The notes under the pieces are model-generated. The model searched no databases. It was given only the letters and a program-made list of their open reading frames with translations, and had not been told where the DNA came from. A stretch of DNA of 64,000 nucleotides from Tardiphaga sp. P9-11 (lineage in GTDB: Bacteria; Pseudomonadota; Alphaproteobacteria; Rhizobiales; Xanthobacteraceae): positions 310,001 to 374,000 of the forward strand of contig NZ_NPKQ01000002.1 in assembly GCF_008329525.1 (NCBI RefSeq). The letters run 5' to 3'. A program made the translations under genes and the position numbers. Of the stretch, positions 62,806 to 64,000 are shown piece after piece. Within the stretch, counting starts at the first letter, position 1. Each line of letters opens with the position of its first letter.

Positions 62806-63933
62806 ATGGACGTTCGTGCCGCCGTTGCCATCAGTGCCGGCAAGCCGCTGGAGATCACCACCGTTCAGCTCGAAGGTCCGCGCGACGGCGAAGTGCTGAT
62901 CGAGATCAAGGCTACCGGCATCTGCCACACCGACGAGTTCACGCTGTCCGGCGCCGATCCCGAAGGTCTGTTTCCGGCGATCCTCGGCCATGAAGGCGCC
63001 GGCGTCGTCGTCGATGTCGGCCGCGGCGTCACGTCAGTGAAGAAGGGCGACCATGTCATCCCGCTCTACACGCCGGAATGTCGCCAGTGCCCGTCGTGCC
63101 TGTCGCGCAAGACCAATCTCTGTACGTCCATTCGCGCGACGCAGGGCCAGGGCCTGATGCCCGACGGCACCTCGCGTTTCTCGCTCGAGGGCAAGCCGGT
63201 GCACCACTACATGGGCACCTCGACCTTCGCGAATTACACCGTGCTGCCGGAGATCGCGGTGGCGAAGATCCGCGAGGACGCGCCGTTCGACAAGGTCTGC
63301 TATATCGGCTGCGGCGTCACCACCGGCATCGGCGCGGTGTTCAACACCGCCAAGGTCGAGCAAGGCGCCAAGGCCATCGTGTTCGGCTTAGGGGGCATCG
63401 GCCTCAACGTGCTGCAGGGCCTGCGCCTCGCCGGCGCCGACATGATCATCGGTGTCGACATCAACAATGACCGCAAGGCCTGGGGCGAGCGCTTCGGCAT
63501 GACCCACTTCGTCAATCCGAAGGAGCTGGGCAAGGATCTCGTCCCTCACCTCATCGACATGACCAAGCGGGGCGCAGACCAGATCGGCGGCGCCGATTAC
63601 ACCTTTGACTGCACCGGCAATGTCACCGTGATGCGCCAGGCGCTGGAAGCCTGCCACCGCGGCTGGGGCGAATCCATCGTGATCGGCGTAGCGCCGGCCG
63701 GCGCGGAGATCTCGACACGACCATTCCAGCTGGTGACCGGCCGCGTCTGGCGCGGCTCGGCCTTCGGCGGCGCGCGGGGCCGCACCGATGTGCCGAAGAT
63801 TGTCGACTGGTACATGCAGGGCAAGATCCAGATCGATCCGATGATCACCCACGTGATGCCACTGAGCGACATCAACAAGGGATTTGAGCTGATGAAGCGC
63901 GGGGAGAGCATCCGCGGCGTGGTGACGTTCTAG
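62806..63933 (+). CDS. frmA: S-(hydroxymethyl)glutathione dehydrogenase (class III alcohol dehydrogenase)
   Basis: This protein of 375 residues oxidises the glutathione adduct of formaldehyde with NAD and also reduces S-nitrosoglutathione. Catalytic zinc ligands are in GICHTDE and GHEGAG, and the structural zinc site has four cysteines in PECRQCPSCLSRKTNLC. The Rossmann motif is FGLGGIGLNVLQGLRLAGA. The length is normal. The ATG at 62806 follows AAGGA. No frmB-like esterase gene is adjacent inside the window. Confidence 0.93.
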   Translation: MDVRAAVAISAGKPLEITTVQLEGPRDGEVLIEIKATGICHTDEFTLSGADPEGLFPAILGHEGAGVVVDVGRGVTSVKKGDHVIPLYTPECRQCPSCLSRKTNLCTSIRATQGQGLMPDGTSRFSLEGKPVHHYMGTSTFANYTVLPEIAVAKIREDAPFDKVCYIGCGVTTGIGAVFNTAKVEQGAKAIVFGLGGIGLNVLQGLRLAGADMIIGVDINNDRKAWGERFGMTHFVNPKELGKDLVPHLIDMTKRGADQIGGADYTFDCTGNVTVMRQALEACHRGWGESIVIGVAPAGAEISTRPFQLVTGRVWRGSAFGGARGRTDVPKIVDWYMQGKIQIDPMITHVMPLSDINKGFELMKRGESIRGVVTF

Positions 63934-64000
63934 CTTCTTGTCGCTCCCCCAAGCGCAGCATAGCCGCGCGCTGTGGGGAGGGTGAATCGACCGCGTAGCG

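Overview
This is a chromosomal segment of about 62% GC from an alphaproteobacterium, most likely of the Nitrobacteraceae (Bradyrhizobium, Rhodopseudomonas, Afipia or Tardiphaga type). I base this on the protein content (a DUF1489 protein, a DUF599 protein, a GrlR-like protein, MgtE, a TAXI-type TRAP transporter, many acyl-CoA genes) and on the style of the intergenic repeats. No database search was possible. There is no phage, transposase, CRISPR array or rRNA. There are two tRNA genes, Arg(TCG) and Leu(GAG).

Left part (1-5.8 kb): a partial acyl-CoA carboxyltransferase and an IclR regulator lie on the minus strand. They diverge from a free-standing biotin carrier protein followed by a TAXI/TRAP uptake system. 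This looks like a locus for import and CoA-dependent carboxylation of a small organic acid. From 5.8 to 11.9 kb come a minimal ClpP-like periplasmic protein, threonine deaminase, a membrane acyltransferase facing an O-antigen-ligase-like protein, and tRNA-Arg.

From 11.9 to 15.5 kb there are small, poorly known genes: a PilZ protein, several orphan proteins, an internally deleted MFS pseudogene, a GrlR-like protein, and a 14-codon leader with a strong promoter and mutually exclusive hairpins. From 15.5 to 23.1 kb there are a PAS sensor kinase, a type II quinohaemoprotein alcohol dehydrogenase, an acyl-CoA synthetase and a NUDIX hydrolase. From 23.2 to 27.7 kb a minus-strand cluster holds a DapA-like lyase, an SDR, a MaoC hydratase, a DUF35 protein and a thiolase, which reads as a beta-oxidation-like pathway for an unknown acyl-CoA. 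A gene-free stretch of about 1 kb with paired palindromic repeats follows.

From 28.8 to 35.4 kb there are housekeeping and membrane genes, including a YdcF-family gene broken by a frameshift. From 35.4 to 38.0 kb there is an accessory patch of orphan secreted and membrane proteins. From 38 to 43.9 kb come a class III CoA-transferase, a small cytochrome c, MgtE and two tandem polysaccharide deacetylases. From 44 to 48.1 kb an orphan ABC-type binding protein, an AraC regulator and a large protein related to the UGSC selenoprotein family form the least understood locus of the window.

Right part (48.4-64 kb): an MFS transporter, a PAP2 phosphatase, a 37-residue membrane peptide beside a 15-C tract, tRNA-Leu, FliN and LipB, then a propionyl-CoA carboxylase alpha / PEP-mutase-like / acylphosphatase operon. 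After these come a secreted phosphodiesterase, a 1-Cys peroxiredoxin, DNA photolyase, a histone-H1-like Lys/Ala protein, an EamA transporter and glutathione-dependent formaldehyde dehydrogenase.
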